From an uncultured Thalassospira sp. (GTDB taxonomy: Bacteria > Pseudomonadota > Alphaproteobacteria > Rhodospirillales_A > Thalassospiraceae): a DNA stretch of 23,365 nt. The position numbers and the translations under genes were made by a program. Positions 22,795 through 23,365 of this stretch are shown here, piece by piece. Every line of letters starts with the position of its first letter. The first letter of the stretch is position 1. The stretch is taken from assembly GCA_946885765.1 (NCBI GenBank), contig CAMPHD010000009.1, forward strand, positions 1-23,365, written 5' to 3'. The notes under the pieces are model-generated. The model saw only the letters and a list, made by a program, of their open reading frames with translations. It was not told the origin of the DNA and searched no databases.

Positions 22795-23365
22795 ATGTTC
22801 GATCTGAAAAATGTCTCCTTCCAAAGCGAAGGCAAGAACCCGAAAACGCTGCTGGGCGATATTTCGGTGTCCTTCCCGACCGGCGAATTCAGCGCAATCG
22901 TCGGACATAACGGATCGGGCAAAAGCACGCTTTTGAAATTGCTGGCCCGCAAGAACAAACCGGCATCCGGCCAGATCACGCTTGATACCCAGATTCTCGA
23001 CACCCACAGCACGCGCGATTTCGCCCGCAAGGTCGCCTATCTGCCGCAAAGCCCGATTGTCCCCGCCACCTTAGTGTGCGCGAACTGGTCTCCTTTGGCC
23101 GCTATCCGTGGCGCGGTGCTTTTGGCCGCTACCGGGCGGACGATCATGAAAAGATCGAACGCGCCATGGAAATGACCCATGTCACCGATTTTGCCGACCG
23201 CTTTGTCGCAAGCCTTTCGGGCGGGGAACGCCAACGTGTCTGGCTTGCCATGCTGCTTGCCCAGGATGCACCGGTTCTGCTGCTTGATGAACCGACTTCG
23301 GCCCTTGATGTCGGCCATCAACGCGACATCCTGCAACTGGTGGCGAACCTGAAATCCGAAATCGG
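22795..23365 (+). pseudogene. Iron-siderophore-type ABC transporter ATPase, frameshifted and cut by window edge
   Basis: The first frame (from the ATG at 22795) gives FDLKNVSFQS, then the Walker A GHNGSGKST and the Q-loop AYLPQSP, and becomes nonsense near 23070. From about 23073 a second frame continues with SVRELVSFGRYPWRGAFGRY, the ABC signature SLSGGERQR, the Walker B VLLLDEPTSALD and a switch-region H, running to the window end. The two halves join as one FepC/HmuV-like ATPase, with a net loss of 1 base (or 4, because relatives usually have one extra residue or two before S/T-V-R-E-L). Such ATPases power iron-siderophore or heme import and normally have permease and binding-protein partners, expected to the right. 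The break is either a real mutation or a sequence error. An upstream ATG at 22744 is less likely as the start. Confidence 0.82.

Noticed and set aside
1..23365. tRNA, rRNA and CRISPR arrays
   Set aside because: No cloverleaf, ribosomal RNA sequence or regularly spaced repeat was seen on either strand.

Overview
The window looks like chromosomal DNA of a marine alphaproteobacterium, most likely a Thalassospira-like member of the Rhodospirillales. The basis is moderate GC, dense short-spaced operons, a PutR-like Lrp regulator, a DUF3830/DUF4239 operon, and a leader RNA of the alphaproteobacterial speF type ahead of an ornithine decarboxylase. The genus is an inference from protein resemblance; no search was run.

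Layout, left to right. (1) 1-3840: the 5' part of preT (pyrimidine reduction) runs off the left edge. Next come an Lrp/AsnC regulator and, divergent from it, a universal stress protein plus an AGCS alanine/glycine:cation symporter, closed by a strong terminator. (2) 3842-7101: a marR-emrA-emrB drug-efflux operon on the minus strand, with an AT-rich inverted repeat at its promoter. (3) 7320-9619: a U32-family tRNA hydroxylase (TrhP/YegQ type) with a Cys-rich tail, then a convergent DedA membrane protein. (4) 9712-12171: a minus-strand operon of an SLC13/ArsB-like permease, a DUF4239 membrane protein and a DUF3830 protein.

(5) 12246-17601 is the most interesting part: a compact azole-forming RiPP (TOMM/LAP) locus. 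The minus strand carries a fused E1-like/YcaO cyclodehydratase and a SagB-type dehydrogenase. Divergent from them is a previously easy-to-miss 55-residue precursor gene (16352-16519) with an acidic leader, a P-CCCSSC-R core and an acidic tail. It is followed by a perfect 10-bp terminator and a tandem-GNAT acetyltransferase. The likely scheme is: the N-terminal recognition domain of the YcaO fusion binds the leader, YcaO cyclises Cys/Ser to azolines, SagB oxidises them to azoles, and the acetyltransferase modifies the product or protects the producer. No dedicated exporter or protease is visible.

(6) 17746-19842: a long structured speF-type leader RNA, ornithine decarboxylase and a second GNAT gene, ended by a bidirectional terminator. 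(7) 19863-22496: a multidomain lipoprotein (YbaY-like plus MliC-like lysozyme-inhibitor-like regions) and an SMP-30 lactonase-like gene, both on the minus strand. (8) 22699-23365: a Fur-box-like site followed by a siderophore-type ABC ATPase gene that carries a -1 frameshift and runs off the right edge.
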